Both the position numbers and the translations under genes were made by a program. Of a stretch of DNA of 64,000 bases, positions 28,247 to 36,812 are shown one piece after another. Within the stretch, counting starts at the first letter, position 1, and each line of letters opens with the position of its first letter. Origin of the DNA: Streptomyces rimosus (GTDB lineage Bacteria > Actinomycetota > Actinomycetes > Streptomycetales > Streptomycetaceae); assembly GCF_008704655.1 (NCBI RefSeq), contig NZ_CP023688.1, positions 620,001 through 684,000 of the forward strand, written 5' to 3'. A model generated the notes under the pieces. The model was not told where the DNA came from. It ran no database searches and worked only from the letters and a program-made list of their open reading frames with translations.

Positions 28247-29308
28247 ATGCGAAACCGGCGGAGTCAGCAGTTGCACCGCGTGGTCCGGCGCGCTTCCCGG
28301 GCCGGGAACGGCCCGCCACCGGCCGGCAGCGTCCCTCCGCGTCCGGAGCTGGGCTGGGCCCGTCTGATCGAGCTGACTTCGGTACTGCTCGCCTCGGTCG
28401 TCGCCGTGCTGAGCCTCTGGTTCTCCAACCGCCAGGTGGGCAACCAGTTGCGGATCGCCCAGGGCGAGCTGAGCACCACCAGGGAAGGTCAGATCACCGA
28501 GCGGTACACCGCGGCCGTGGGCCAGCTGGGCGAGGATTCGGTGGACGTGCGCCTGGGCGGCATCTACGCCCTGCAGCGCAACATGGAGGACCTCCCCCGC
28601 GACCACCCCACCATCGCCGACGTCCTGGCCGCCTATATCCGCACCCACGCCGGCACCCCGCCGAAAGGCGGCAAACGGGTGCCACCCGATGTCCTGGCCG
28701 CGCTCGACGTGATCAGCGGCCGGAACTCCGCCCATGACGGCTCCTTCGTTCCCGACCTCCGCTCCACCCACCTGCCCGGCGTCGAACTGGGGTGGGACCG
28801 TTCGTCTCCCGTCGCCGCCGACCACAAGCGGGCCCAGTTGCGCGGAGCGATCCTCCGTGACTGCGACCTGAGGGACGCGCGTCTGAGCGGCGCGGACCTG
28901 CGAGGCGCGAGGCTCGCACGCGCCGATCTGGCCGACGCGGATCTGCGCGAGGCGGACCTCCGGGAAGCCACTCCGGCGCGGGCGAACCTGCGCGACGCGG
29001 ACTTGTCCGACGCCAACGTGCGCAAGGCGGACCTGAGGTTCGCGGATCTTCGCGGCGTGGACCTGTGGGGCACCGATCTGCGCGGCGCGGTCCTGTACCG
29101 GGCGAAACTGGCCGGCCTGGAGCTCAGCGAGGCGCACCTGGACGGAGCCGACCTCCGCGGTGCTGATCTCACGGACGCGGCGGTGGCACGGAGCCAGGTC
29201 CTCGCGAGCCGCATCGACGCGGAGACCAGGCTCCCACCGGACATCGCCCGCGATCCGGAGGTGCGGGCCCGGATCGCTCAGGCCGAGGCGGAGGACGATG
29301 GTTTCTGA
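28247..29308 (+). CDS. membrane-anchored pentapeptide-repeat protein (oxyO position)
   Basis: A 353-residue protein. An Arg-rich N-terminus is followed by one transmembrane helix (about 40-62, LLASVVAVLSLWFS). A soluble helical domain follows (QITERYTAAVGQLGEDSVDVRLGG, about 75-150, here split: QITERYTAAVGQLG then EDSVDVRLGG). The last part has about 20 A(D/N)Lxx pentapeptide repeats (about 180-315), predicting a right-handed quadrilateral helix. It lies between oxyN and oxyP, the place of oxyO. It belongs to a widespread Streptomyces membrane family, so a pathway role is uncertain. No good ribosome site precedes the ATG. Confidence 0.75.
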   Translation: MRNRRSQQLHRVVRRASRAGNGPPPAGSVPPRPELGWARLIELTSVLLASVVAVLSLWFSNRQVGNQLRIAQGELSTTREGQITERYTAAVGQLGEDSVDVRLGGIYALQRNMEDLPRDHPTIADVLAAYIRTHAGTPPKGGKRVPPDVLAALDVISGRNSAHDGSFVPDLRSTHLPGVELGWDRSSPVAADHKRAQLRGAILRDCDLRDARLSGADLRGARLARADLADADLREADLREATPARANLRDADLSDANVRKADLRFADLRGVDLWGTDLRGAVLYRAKLAGLELSEAHLDGADLRGADLTDAAVARSQVLASRIDAETRLPPDIARDPEVRARIAQAEAEDDGF

Positions 29309-29325
29309 TCGCCGCCTCACCCTCC

Positions 29326-30348
29326 TCAGGGAATCCGGTACCCCTCACCCCGCAAGGCGTCCACCGCCTCCCCCAAAGCCACCCGGTCATCCTCCGGCCC
29401 ATCCGCCCGCTTAGGTGACAGCGGTACGACCATGCAGTCCCCACGGCGTACGGAGGGGTGGCGCAGGGCGAGGCTCGACAGCGTACGGCCGGGTCCCGCT
29501 TCGACCACCACCAGTCCGCCGGGCGCCAGCAGCCCGTCCAGAGCGGGCCAGAAGCGCACCTGGTCCACGGGGTGCGCGGCCCAGTACGCGGGGTCGGCGA
29601 CCTGCTGGGCCGTCAGTGGTGCGGCCGTGTAGCAGGAGTGGACCACGGTGCGCGGCGGCCGGCGTTCCACCGTGGCGAGCACCGCCTCGGCGCCCCTGGC
29701 GTGCGGGGCGATCGCCGGGCTGTGGAACGGGCTGAGCGCGGGGACCCGCTGGGCGGTGATGCCGCGGGCCCGCAGGGTCTCCCCCACGGCGCGCAGCGCG
29801 TCCTCCGGCCCTCCGAGTACGGTCTGCCGCGGCGCGTTGACGGCGCCGACCACCACGCCGTCGCCGAGGAAAGGTTCCAGCGACGCGGCGGACTCCGCCA
29901 CCGCCAGCATGCCGCCCGGGGGCGCGGCCGTCAGCCGCGTCACCCGGTCGAGCACCACCCGCGCGGCGTCGCGCACCGTGAACACCCCGGCGAGCGTGGC
30001 GGCCGCCATCTCGCCGATGCTGTGGCCGAGCAGCGCCACCGGACGGATGCCCCAGCTCGTCACCAGGCGGCCGAGCGCGTAGTCGACGGCGAACAGCAGC
30101 GGCTGCGCCCGCAGTACGTGGTCCACCGGCAGCTCCGGCCGCTCGGCCAGCCAGTCGGCGTGCATACGGGCGCCCTCGGCCCCCATCGCGCCCAGCACCT
30201 CGTCGACCGCCTCGGCGAAGACCGGCTCGGCCGCGTACAGCCCCGCCGCCATCCGCCGGTACTGGGAGCCCTGGCCGGGCAGCAGCAGCGCCACCGGCCG
30301 GGGCGCCCGTGCGGCGGGCGCCCCGGTGGCCTTCGTGTCCGCCGTCAT
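29326..30348 (-). CDS. oxyP: acyltransferase OxyP (malonyl-CoA:ACP transacylase-like)
   Basis: A 340-residue FabD-type acyltransferase: LLPGQGSQYRRM at about residues 22-33, the nucleophile motif LGHSIGEMAAA (Ser near 110) and PFHSPA with the catalytic His. Proposed roles are loading malonyl units or removing wrongly primed acetyl chains from the ACP. ATG 30348 overlaps the oxyQ stop (ATGA). Last gene of oxyR-Q-P; its end is convergent with the pentapeptide gene, 17 bp away. Confidence 0.92.
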   Translation of the reverse strand: MTADTKATGAPAARAPRPVALLLPGQGSQYRRMAAGLYAAEPVFAEAVDEVLGAMGAEGARMHADWLAERPELPVDHVLRAQPLLFAVDYALGRLVTSWGIRPVALLGHSIGEMAAATLAGVFTVRDAARVVLDRVTRLTAAPPGGMLAVAESAASLEPFLGDGVVVGAVNAPRQTVLGGPEDALRAVGETLRARGITAQRVPALSPFHSPAIAPHARGAEAVLATVERRPPRTVVHSCYTAAPLTAQQVADPAYWAAHPVDQVRFWPALDGLLAPGGLVVVEAGPGRTLSSLALRHPSVRRGDCMVVPLSPKRADGPEDDRVALGEAVDALRGEGYRIP

Positions 30349-31424
30349 GTCAGCCGGGCGGCGGCCGCGGCGATGCGTTCGTCGGTCGCCGTGAACGCAA
30401 TCCGTACGTACTGCTCACCGGCCTCGCCGTAGAAGGCACCGGGTGCGACGAGGATGCCGAGATCGGCCAGCTTCTGTACGGCGGGCCAGCAGGGCTCACC
30501 CCGGGTGGCCCACAGGAACAGGCCGCCTTCGGAATGCTCGACGCGGAACCCGGCCCCCTCCAGGGCCGTGCGCAGAACGCGCCGCCTGTAGGCGTACCGG
30601 TCTCGCTGCCGCTCCACGTGGGCGTCGTCCTCCAGGGCGGCCACCATGGCCGCCTGTACGGGGGCCGGGACCGCGTGCCCGGCGTGCTTGCGTACCTGGA
30701 GGAGGCGCCCGATCAGGGCCGGGTCGCCGGAGCAGACGCCCGCGCGGTAGCCCGCGAGGTTGGACCGCTTGGACAGCGAGTGCACCGCCAGCAGACCATC
30801 GTGACTGCCGCCGCACACCGCCGAGTCCAGCAGCGACACCGGCCGCCGGTCCCACCCGTATTCGATGTAGCACTCGTCGTTGACGAGGACGGCGCCCCGG
30901 TCCCGCGCCCAGGCCACGATCTCGCGCAGCTCGGGTACGGACAGCACCCGGCCCTCCGGGTTGGACGGCGAGTTGAGCCAGACCACCTTGACCGGTTCAC
31001 TGCCGAGCTCCAGCGGTGAATCCACCGGGCGCCCCCGCGCGCCCGCGAGGCGCGCGCTGACGTCGAAGGTGGGAAACGCCAGCCGGGGAAAGGCCACCGT
31101 GTCGCCGGGGCCGGTGCCCAGCATCGCCGGGAGCCAGGCGATCAGCTCCTTGGTGCCGACCGCGGGCAGTACGGCCGAGGGGTCCACCGTCACGCCCAGG
31201 CGGCGGCGCAGCCATGCGGCGGCCGCTTCGCGGAGCGCGGGCGTCCCCTCCGTGGGCGGGTAGCCGGGCGCGTCGGTCGCCGCCGCGAGGGCGTCGCGCA
31301 GCACGTCGGGCGTGGCGTCGACCGGTTCGCCCAGCGCCAGGTTGACCAGCCCGTCGGGGTGGGCCGCGGCGCGCTTCTTGTACGGCAGCAGCACATCCCA
31401 CGGAAATTCGGGCAGTTCCCTCAT
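30345..31424 (-). CDS. oxyQ: PLP-dependent aminotransferase OxyQ
   Basis: A 359-residue class I/II aminotransferase similar to succinyl-diaminopimelate aminotransferases. The PLP lysine is in HSLSKRSNLAGYR; NSPSNPEGR and NDECYIEYGW form the cofactor pocket. It aminates C4 of 4-keto-anhydrotetracycline. Upstream sequence is open in frame to about 32615, but ATG 31424 has a GGAGGACGG site and overlaps the oxyR stop (ATGA), which fixes the start. Confidence 0.94.
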   Translation of the reverse strand: MRELPEFPWDVLLPYKKRAAAHPDGLVNLALGEPVDATPDVLRDALAAATDAPGYPPTEGTPALREAAAAWLRRRLGVTVDPSAVLPAVGTKELIAWLPAMLGTGPGDTVAFPRLAFPTFDVSARLAGARGRPVDSPLELGSEPVKVVWLNSPSNPEGRVLSVPELREIVAWARDRGAVLVNDECYIEYGWDRRPVSLLDSAVCGGSHDGLLAVHSLSKRSNLAGYRAGVCSGDPALIGRLLQVRKHAGHAVPAPVQAAMVAALEDDAHVERQRDRYAYRRRVLRTALEGAGFRVEHSEGGLFLWATRGEPCWPAVQKLADLGILVAPGAFYGEAGEQYVRIAFTATDERIAAAAARLT

Positions 31425-31849
31425 CGCCGTCCTCCGTCCTCGGCCGTGATGTCGCGTGCGTGGACCCCGGTGGACAGGTCCCCTTCGATGCCCCAGGTGA
31501 CGATGCGCCGGGGGTGGATGCGGATCATCTCGTCGGCGCAGTGCGGCCGGCGCTCCCTGCCGCCGGTGGGCAGCGCCTGGGCCGTGCCGTGGATGACGAC
31601 GGCGCGGACCACCTCGGGGTCGCGGCACGGCACGTCGTCCACGACGAAGGCGACCCGGTCGTTCTTCGCCACGTTCCGGAACTTGCGGCTGCGGCCCATG
31701 TCCCGGCCGGTGATCTCGATGGTGCCGCGCTCCTCGTCGATCTCGAACGAGACGGGCACGTTGTGGGGTTCTCCATGGGCGCCGACCGTCGCCAGACGGC
31801 CGTAGCCCTGCGCGCGCAGGTAGGTGATTTCCTTCTGGGTGAACGGCAT
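31421..31849 (-). CDS. oxyR: F420-type dehydrotetracycline reductase OxyR
   Basis: A 142-residue split-beta-barrel protein of the pyridoxamine-5'-phosphate oxidase-like/F420 reductase superfamily (YGRLATVGAHGEPHNVPVSF; RNVAKNDRVAFVVDD). It carries out the last step, reducing the 5a,11a double bond of (5-hydroxy)dehydrotetracycline; a deazaflavin cofactor has been reported for this family. ATG 31849 follows GAGGACG. First gene of oxyR-Q-P, divergent from oxyS. Confidence 0.92.
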   Translation of the reverse strand: MPFTQKEITYLRAQGYGRLATVGAHGEPHNVPVSFEIDEERGTIEITGRDMGRSRKFRNVAKNDRVAFVVDDVPCRDPEVVRAVVIHGTAQALPTGGRERRPHCADEMIRIHPRRIVTWGIEGDLSTGVHARDITAEDGGRR

Positions 31850-31882
31850 GAAGCGTCCTCGGGGTCCGTAGGGTCGCGGCCA

Positions 31883-31918
31883 CGCTACGAAGCCCGCTTC
31901 GAGCACACTTCGAGCCAC
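31883..31918. promoter_or_regulatory. SARP-type direct repeats in the oxyR/oxyS control region
   Basis: Two near-identical adjacent 11-mers, CTTCGAGCACA (31897) and CTTCGAGCCAC (31908), read toward oxyS. Read from the other strand, the same bases plus CGCTACGAAGC (31883-31893) give three 11-bp-spaced elements toward oxyR. One array could therefore serve both promoters. TTTAAT at 31947 is a candidate oxyS -10. These are the clearest copies of the motif in the window. Confidence 0.6.
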
Positions 31919-32004
31919 CCGCTCCGGATTCCGGCTGGACGGCGCCTTTAATGCCCGCGGTCAGCATGCTCGGCGGCAACCCACTGATGATCCGAGGAGC
32001 GTGT

Positions 32005-33516
32005 ATGCGGTACGACGTGGTGATCGCCGGCGCCGGGCCGACCGGCCTGATGCTCGCCTGCGAACTGCGCCTGGCCGGTGCCAGGACCCTGGTGCTGGAA
32101 CGCCTGGCGGAGCCGGTCGACTTCTCCAAGGCCCTCGGTGTGCACGCGCGCACCGTCGAGCTGCTGGACATGCGCGGGCTGGGCGAGGGGTTCCAGGCCG
32201 AGGCGCCGAAGCTGCGCGGCGGGAACTTCGCCAGCCTCGGAGTACCCCTGGACTTCTCGTCGTTCGACACCCGGCACCCGTACGCGCTGTTCGTCCCCCA
32301 GGTGCGTACCGAGGAGCTGCTGACCGGGCGGGCCCTGGAGCTGGGGGCCGAGCTGCGGCGCGGGCACGCGGTGACGGCGCTGGAGCAGGACGCCGACGGC
32401 GTGACCGTCTCCGTCACCGGGCCCGAGGGGCCGTACGAGGTCGAGTGCGCGTACCTGGTGGGCTGCGACGGCGGCGGCAGCACCGTACGCAAGCTGCTCG
32501 GCATCGACTTCCCCGGGCAGGACCCGCACATGTTCGCGGTGATCGCGGATGCCCGGTTCCGTGAGGAGCTGCCGCACGGGGAGGGCATGGGACCGATGCG
32601 GCCGTACGGCGTCATGCGGCACGACCTGCGCGCCTGGTTCGCCGCCTTCCCGCTGGAGCCGGACGTCTACCGGGCCACGGTCGCCTTCTTCGACCGGCCC
32701 TACGCCGACCGCCGGGCGCCGGTCACCGAGGAGGACGTGCGGGCCGCGCTGACCGAGGTGGCCGGCAGCGACTTCGGGATGCACGACGTGCGCTGGCTCT
32801 CCCGGCTCACCGACACCTCACGCCAGGCCGAGCGGTACCGCGACGGCCGGGTCCTGCTGGCCGGCGACGCCTGCCACATCCACCTGCCCGCGGGCGGCCA
32901 GGGCCTCAACCTGGGCTTCCAGGACGCGGTGAACCTGGGCTGGAAGCTGGGCGCGACCATCGCGGGCACGGCTCCGCCGGAGCTGCTGGACACCTACGAG
33001 GCCGAGCGCCGCCCGATCGCCGCCGGCGTACTGCGCAACACCCGCGCGCAAGCCGTGCTGATCGACCCGGACCCGCGTTACGAGGGGCTGCGGGAGCTGA
33101 TGATCGAGCTGCTGCACGTCCCGGAGACCAACCGCTATCTGGCGGGCCTCATCTCGGCGCTGGACGTGCGGTACCCCATGGCGGGCGAGCACCCGCTGCT
33201 GGGGCGCCGCGTACCGGACCTGCCGCTCGTCACCGAGGACGGCACCCGGCAGCTGAGCACGTACTTCCACGCGGCGCGCGGCGTCCTGCTGACGCTCGGC
33301 TGCGACCAGCCGCTCGCCGACGAGGCCGCGGCCTGGAAGGACCGGGTGGACCTGGTCGCGGCCGAGGGCGTCGCGGACCCGGGCTCCGCGGTCGACGGGC
33401 TGACCGCGCTGCTCGTACGCCCCGACGGCTACATCTGCTGGACCGCGGCTCCGGAGACGGGTACGGACGGGCTCACCGACGCCCTGCGCACCTGGTTCGG
33501 GCCGCCCGCCATGTGA
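32005..33516 (+). CDS. oxyS: anhydrotetracycline monooxygenase OxyS
   Basis: A 503-residue FAD monooxygenase: VIAGAGPTGLMLACEL at residues 5-20, VGCDGGGSTVRKLLG near 155 and LLAGDACHIHLPAGGQGLN near 285, plus the C-terminal thioredoxin-like domain. It hydroxylates anhydrotetracycline at C6 and then at C5, the step that separates oxytetracycline from tetracycline. Several in-frame starts exist upstream; ATG 32005 has GAGGAG six bases before it and gives the family N-terminus. Confidence 0.95.
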   Translation: MRYDVVIAGAGPTGLMLACELRLAGARTLVLERLAEPVDFSKALGVHARTVELLDMRGLGEGFQAEAPKLRGGNFASLGVPLDFSSFDTRHPYALFVPQVRTEELLTGRALELGAELRRGHAVTALEQDADGVTVSVTGPEGPYEVECAYLVGCDGGGSTVRKLLGIDFPGQDPHMFAVIADARFREELPHGEGMGPMRPYGVMRHDLRAWFAAFPLEPDVYRATVAFFDRPYADRRAPVTEEDVRAALTEVAGSDFGMHDVRWLSRLTDTSRQAERYRDGRVLLAGDACHIHLPAGGQGLNLGFQDAVNLGWKLGATIAGTAPPELLDTYEAERRPIAAGVLRNTRAQAVLIDPDPRYEGLRELMIELLHVPETNRYLAGLISALDVRYPMAGEHPLLGRRVPDLPLVTEDGTRQLSTYFHAARGVLLTLGCDQPLADEAAAWKDRVDLVAAEGVADPGSAVDGLTALLVRPDGYICWTAAPETGTDGLTDALRTWFGPPAM

Positions 33517-33576
33517 GGCACCCCCACCCGGTTCCCTGCCCTTCCGCGCCCGCCCCTTCCCAGGCCAAGGAGTCCC

Positions 33577-34611
33577 ATGACCACCACACCGCTCGCCCCC
33601 GTGGCCCAGGCCCGCTCGCTGCTGCAGCTGACCACCGCGTACCACCAGGCGAAGGCCCTGCACAGCGCCGTGGAGCTGGGCCTGTTCGACCTGCTCGCCG
33701 ACGGGCCCGCGACCGCCGAGGAGGTGAAGGACCGGCTGCGGATCGTCCATCCGCTGGCCAAGGAGTTCCTCGACGCGCTCGTCGCGCTGGAGTTGCTGGA
33801 AGCGGACGGCGACCGCTACCGCAACTCCCCCGCCGCCCAGGCGTTCCTGGTGTCCGGCGCCTCCGAATACCTGGGCGGCACCGTCCTCCAGCACGCCCGC
33901 AAGCACTACCACGTATGGGCCGGGCTGACGACGGCGCTCCAGGAGGGCGAGGCGGGTTCCGGCGCCGAAGCGCACGGGCCCGAGGCGTACCCCAAGCACT
34001 ACGAGGACCCGGAGCGGGCCCGTCAGGTCATGGCGCACTTCGACACCTTCAGCTCCTTCACGGCCGAGGAGCTGGCGCGCCGCGTCGACTGGAGCGGGTA
34101 CGGGTCCTTCATCGACATCGGCGGCGCACGGGGCAACCTCGCCACGCGGGTGGCCCTGGCCCACCCGCACCTGCACGGCGCCGTGTTCGACCTGCCCGCG
34201 CTGGCCCCGCTGGCCGGCGAGCTGATCCGTGAGCGCGGCCTCGAAGGCCGCGTCCGCTTCCACGGCGGCGACTTCCTGACCGACCCGCTGCCGTCCGCGG
34301 ACGCCGTGGTCACCGGGCACGTACTGCCCGACTGGCCGGTACCGCAGCGGCGCAAGCTCCTCGCGCGCATCCACGAGGCGCTGCCCTCCGGCGGCGCGCT
34401 GGTGGTCTACGACCTGATGACGGATCCGGCCACCACGACGGTGCACGACGTACTGCAACGGCTCAACCACGGCCTCATCCGCGGCGACAGCTCGTCCAGC
34501 AGCGTCGAGGAGTACCGCGCGGAGATCGAGGAGGCCGGCTTCCGGGTGCGGCAGGCGGAGCGCATCGACAACCTCCTCGGTGACTGGCTGATAGTCGCCG
34601 TCAAGCCCTGA
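33577..34611 (+). CDS. oxyT: N,N-dimethyltransferase OxyT
   Basis: A 344-residue SAM-dependent methyltransferase with an N-terminal dimerisation domain (about 10-100) and the SAM motif FIDIGGARGNLATR near residue 184. It methylates the C4 amine twice to give anhydrotetracycline. It shares the fold of OxyF but clearly differs in sequence. ATG 33577 follows CAAGGAG. It lies 60 bp after oxyS. Confidence 0.93.
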   Translation: MTTTPLAPVAQARSLLQLTTAYHQAKALHSAVELGLFDLLADGPATAEEVKDRLRIVHPLAKEFLDALVALELLEADGDRYRNSPAAQAFLVSGASEYLGGTVLQHARKHYHVWAGLTTALQEGEAGSGAEAHGPEAYPKHYEDPERARQVMAHFDTFSSFTAEELARRVDWSGYGSFIDIGGARGNLATRVALAHPHLHGAVFDLPALAPLAGELIRERGLEGRVRFHGGDFLTDPLPSADAVVTGHVLPDWPVPQRRKLLARIHEALPSGGALVVYDLMTDPATTTVHDVLQRLNHGLIRGDSSSSSVEEYRAEIEEAGFRVRQAERIDNLLGDWLIVAVKP

Positions 34612-34699
34612 CCCTGCGTGGCCGCCCTTGCTACCGTGATCATGCCCGCGGGTGTGTTCCCGCCGGGCGGATCACAGCGACGTCAGAGAGGGCGGAACG

Positions 34700-34807
34700 A
34701 TGCGGCAGGCGACCACGAATCCGGCAGGAAAGGTCCGCATCACGACGCTAAGGAATCCGAACCCCCTCCATGAACAAGCTGAATCTGGGCATCCTGGCCC
34801 ACGTTGA
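34700..34807 (+). CDS. possible 35-residue leader ORF overlapping the otrA start
   Basis: ATG 34700 with a GAGGGCGGAA element opens a 35-codon frame ending in TGA at 34805-34807, 38 bases inside otrA in another frame. The otrA ATG has only a distant AAGGA (15 bases upstream). Translation of this ORF could therefore gate otrA, by analogy with the leader peptide of tet(M). Chance occurrence in GC-rich DNA is possible. Confidence 0.3.
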   Translation: MRQATTNPAGKVRITTLRNPNPLHEQAESGHPGPR

Positions 34808-36755
34808 CGCCGGCAAGACCAGCCTCACCGAGCGCCTGCTGCACCGCACCGGTGTGATCGACGAGGTCGGCAGCGTGGACGCCGGCACCACGACGACCGA
34901 CTCGATGGAGCTGGAGCGGCAGCGCGGCATCACCATCCGGTCCGCCGTGGCCACGTTCGTCCTGGACGATCTCAAGGTCAACCTCATCGACACCCCGGGC
35001 CACTCCGACTTCATCTCCGAGGTCGAGCGGGCGCTCGGGGTGCTCGACGGCGCGGTCCTGGTGGTCTCGGCCGTCGAGGGCGTCCAGCCGCAGACCCGCA
35101 TCCTGATGCGGACCCTGCGCAGGCTGGGCATTCCCACGCTGGTCTTCGTCAACAAGATCGACCGGGGCGGCGCGCGTCCCGACGGTGTGCTGCGGGAGAT
35201 CCGCGACCGGCTCACCCCCGCCGCGGTGGCACTGTCCGCCGTGGCGGACGCCGGCACGCCGCGGGCCCGCGCGATCGCGCTCGGCCCGGACACCGACCCG
35301 GACTTCGCCGTCCGGGTCGGTGAGCTGCTGGCCGACCACGACGACGCGTTCCTCACCGCCTACCTGGACGAGGAACACGTACTGACCGAGAAGGAGTACG
35401 CGGAGGAACTGGCCGCGCAGACCGCGCGCGGTCTGGTGCACCCGGTGTACTTCGGGTCCGCGCTGACCGGCGAGGGCCTGGACCATCTGGTGCACGGCAT
35501 CCGGGAGTTGCTGCCGTCCGTGCACGCGTCGCAGGACGCGCCGCTGCGGGCCACCGTGTTCAAGGTGGACCGTGGCGCGCGCGGCGAGGCCGTCGCGTAC
35601 CTGCGGCTGGTCTCCGGCACGCTGGGCACCCGCGATTCGGTGACGCTGCACCGCGTCGACCACACCGGCCGGGTCACCGAGCACGCCGGACGCATCACCG
35701 CGCTGCGGGTCTTCGAGCACGGGTCGGCCACCAGCGAGACCCGGGCGACCGCCGGGGACATCGCGCAGGCGTGGGGCCTGAAGGACGTACGGGTCGGTGA
35801 CCGGGCCGGGCACCTCGACGGTCCCCCGCCGCGCAACTTCTTCGCGCCGCCCAGCCTGGAGACCGTGATCAGGCCGGAGCGCCCGGAGGAAGCGGGACGG
35901 CTGCACGCCGCGCTGCGCATGCTGGACGAGCAGGACCCCTCGATCGACCTGCGGCAGGACGAGGAGAACGCGGCCGGCGCGGTGGTCCGCCTCTACGGGG
36001 AGGTGCAGAAGGAGATCCTCGGCAGCACGCTCGCGGAGTCCTTCGGCGTACGGGTGCGCTTCGACCCGACCCGTACGGTCTGCATCGAAAAGCCCGTGGG
36101 GACGGGCGAGGCGCTGATCGAGCTGGACACGCGGACGCACAACTACTTCTGGGCGACCGTGGGTCTGCGCGTCGGACCGGCCGAGCCCGGCGCGGGCATC
36201 ACGTTCCGTTTGGCGGTGGAACTGGGCTCGCTCCCCCTGGCCTTCCACAAGGCCATCGAGGAGACGGTGCACACCACCCTGCGGCACGGTCTGTACGGCT
36301 GGCAGGTCACCGACTGCGCCGTCACCCTGACCCGTACCGGCTTCGCCAGTCCGGTCAGCGCGGCCGACGACTTCCGCAAGGCCACGCCGCTGGTCCTGAT
36401 GGACGCGCTCCGGCAGGCCGGTACGGAGGTGCACGAGCCGGTCAGCTCCTTCGAACTGGAGGTGCCCGCCGCCCGGCTCAGCCCGGTACTTGCGAAACTC
36501 GCGGAACTGGGCGCGACGCCCGGTGTGCCCACGGCCGAGGGGGACGTCTTCCGCCTGGAGGGCACGATGCCGACCAGCCTCGTGCACGACTTCAACCAGC
36601 GGGTTCCCGGACTGACCCAGGGCGAGGGCGTGTTCCTGGCCGAGCACCGGGGCTACCGGCCCGCCGTCGGACAGCCGCCCGTGCGGCCGCGGCCCGAGGG
36701 GCCCAACCCGCTCAACCGCGACGAGTACATCCTGCACGTGCTCAAGCGCGTGTGA
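34770..36755 (+). CDS. otrA: tetracycline ribosomal protection GTPase OtrA
   Basis: A 661-residue EF-G-like translational GTPase of the Tet(M)/Tet(O)/OtrA group. G1 AHVDAGKTSLTE (10-21), the G2 region GTTTTDSMELERQRGIT, G3 DTPGHSDF and G4 NKID are all intact, followed by domains II-V. It binds the ribosome and expels tetracycline, protecting the producer. It follows oxyT at the right border of the cluster, opposite otrB, and converges with otcG over a strong hairpin. Confidence 0.97.
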   Translation: MNKLNLGILAHVDAGKTSLTERLLHRTGVIDEVGSVDAGTTTTDSMELERQRGITIRSAVATFVLDDLKVNLIDTPGHSDFISEVERALGVLDGAVLVVSAVEGVQPQTRILMRTLRRLGIPTLVFVNKIDRGGARPDGVLREIRDRLTPAAVALSAVADAGTPRARAIALGPDTDPDFAVRVGELLADHDDAFLTAYLDEEHVLTEKEYAEELAAQTARGLVHPVYFGSALTGEGLDHLVHGIRELLPSVHASQDAPLRATVFKVDRGARGEAVAYLRLVSGTLGTRDSVTLHRVDHTGRVTEHAGRITALRVFEHGSATSETRATAGDIAQAWGLKDVRVGDRAGHLDGPPPRNFFAPPSLETVIRPERPEEAGRLHAALRMLDEQDPSIDLRQDEENAAGAVVRLYGEVQKEILGSTLAESFGVRVRFDPTRTVCIEKPVGTGEALIELDTRTHNYFWATVGLRVGPAEPGAGITFRLAVELGSLPLAFHKAIEETVHTTLRHGLYGWQVTDCAVTLTRTGFASPVSAADDFRKATPLVLMDALRQAGTEVHEPVSSFELEVPAARLSPVLAKLAELGATPGVPTAEGDVFRLEGTMPTSLVHDFNQRVPGLTQGEGVFLAEHRGYRPAVGQPPVRPRPEGPNPLNRDEYILHVLKRV

Positions 36756-36760
36756 ACCGG

Positions 36761-36809
36761 CACCGGACCGCGCCCCGCGGCGGATTTCCGCCCGGGGCGC
36801 GGTCCGGTG
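36761..36809. terminator. bidirectional terminator between otrA and otcG
   Basis: A perfect 17-bp stem (36761-36777 with 36793-36809) separates the convergent otrA and otcG stops. Confidence 0.85.
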
Positions 36810-36812
36810 GTT

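Noticed and set aside
31425..32615. Upstream open extension of the oxyQ frame, suggesting an oxyQ fusion
   Set aside because: oxyR occupies this DNA in another frame, and the oxyQ ATG has a good ribosome site and an ATGA overlap with the oxyR stop. The added sequence has no recognisable domain. This contrasts with oxyH/oxyG, where both parts of the frame are real.
34740..36737. A 665-codon antisense frame over otrA
   Set aside because: Low-complexity Gly/Val/Arg/His translation with no motif; otrA on the plus strand is unambiguous.
13251..36755. Assigning the cluster to chlortetracycline or another modified tetracycline
   Set aside because: No flavin halogenase, glycosyltransferase or additional tailoring genes are present between otrB and otrA; gene order matches the oxytetracycline cluster.
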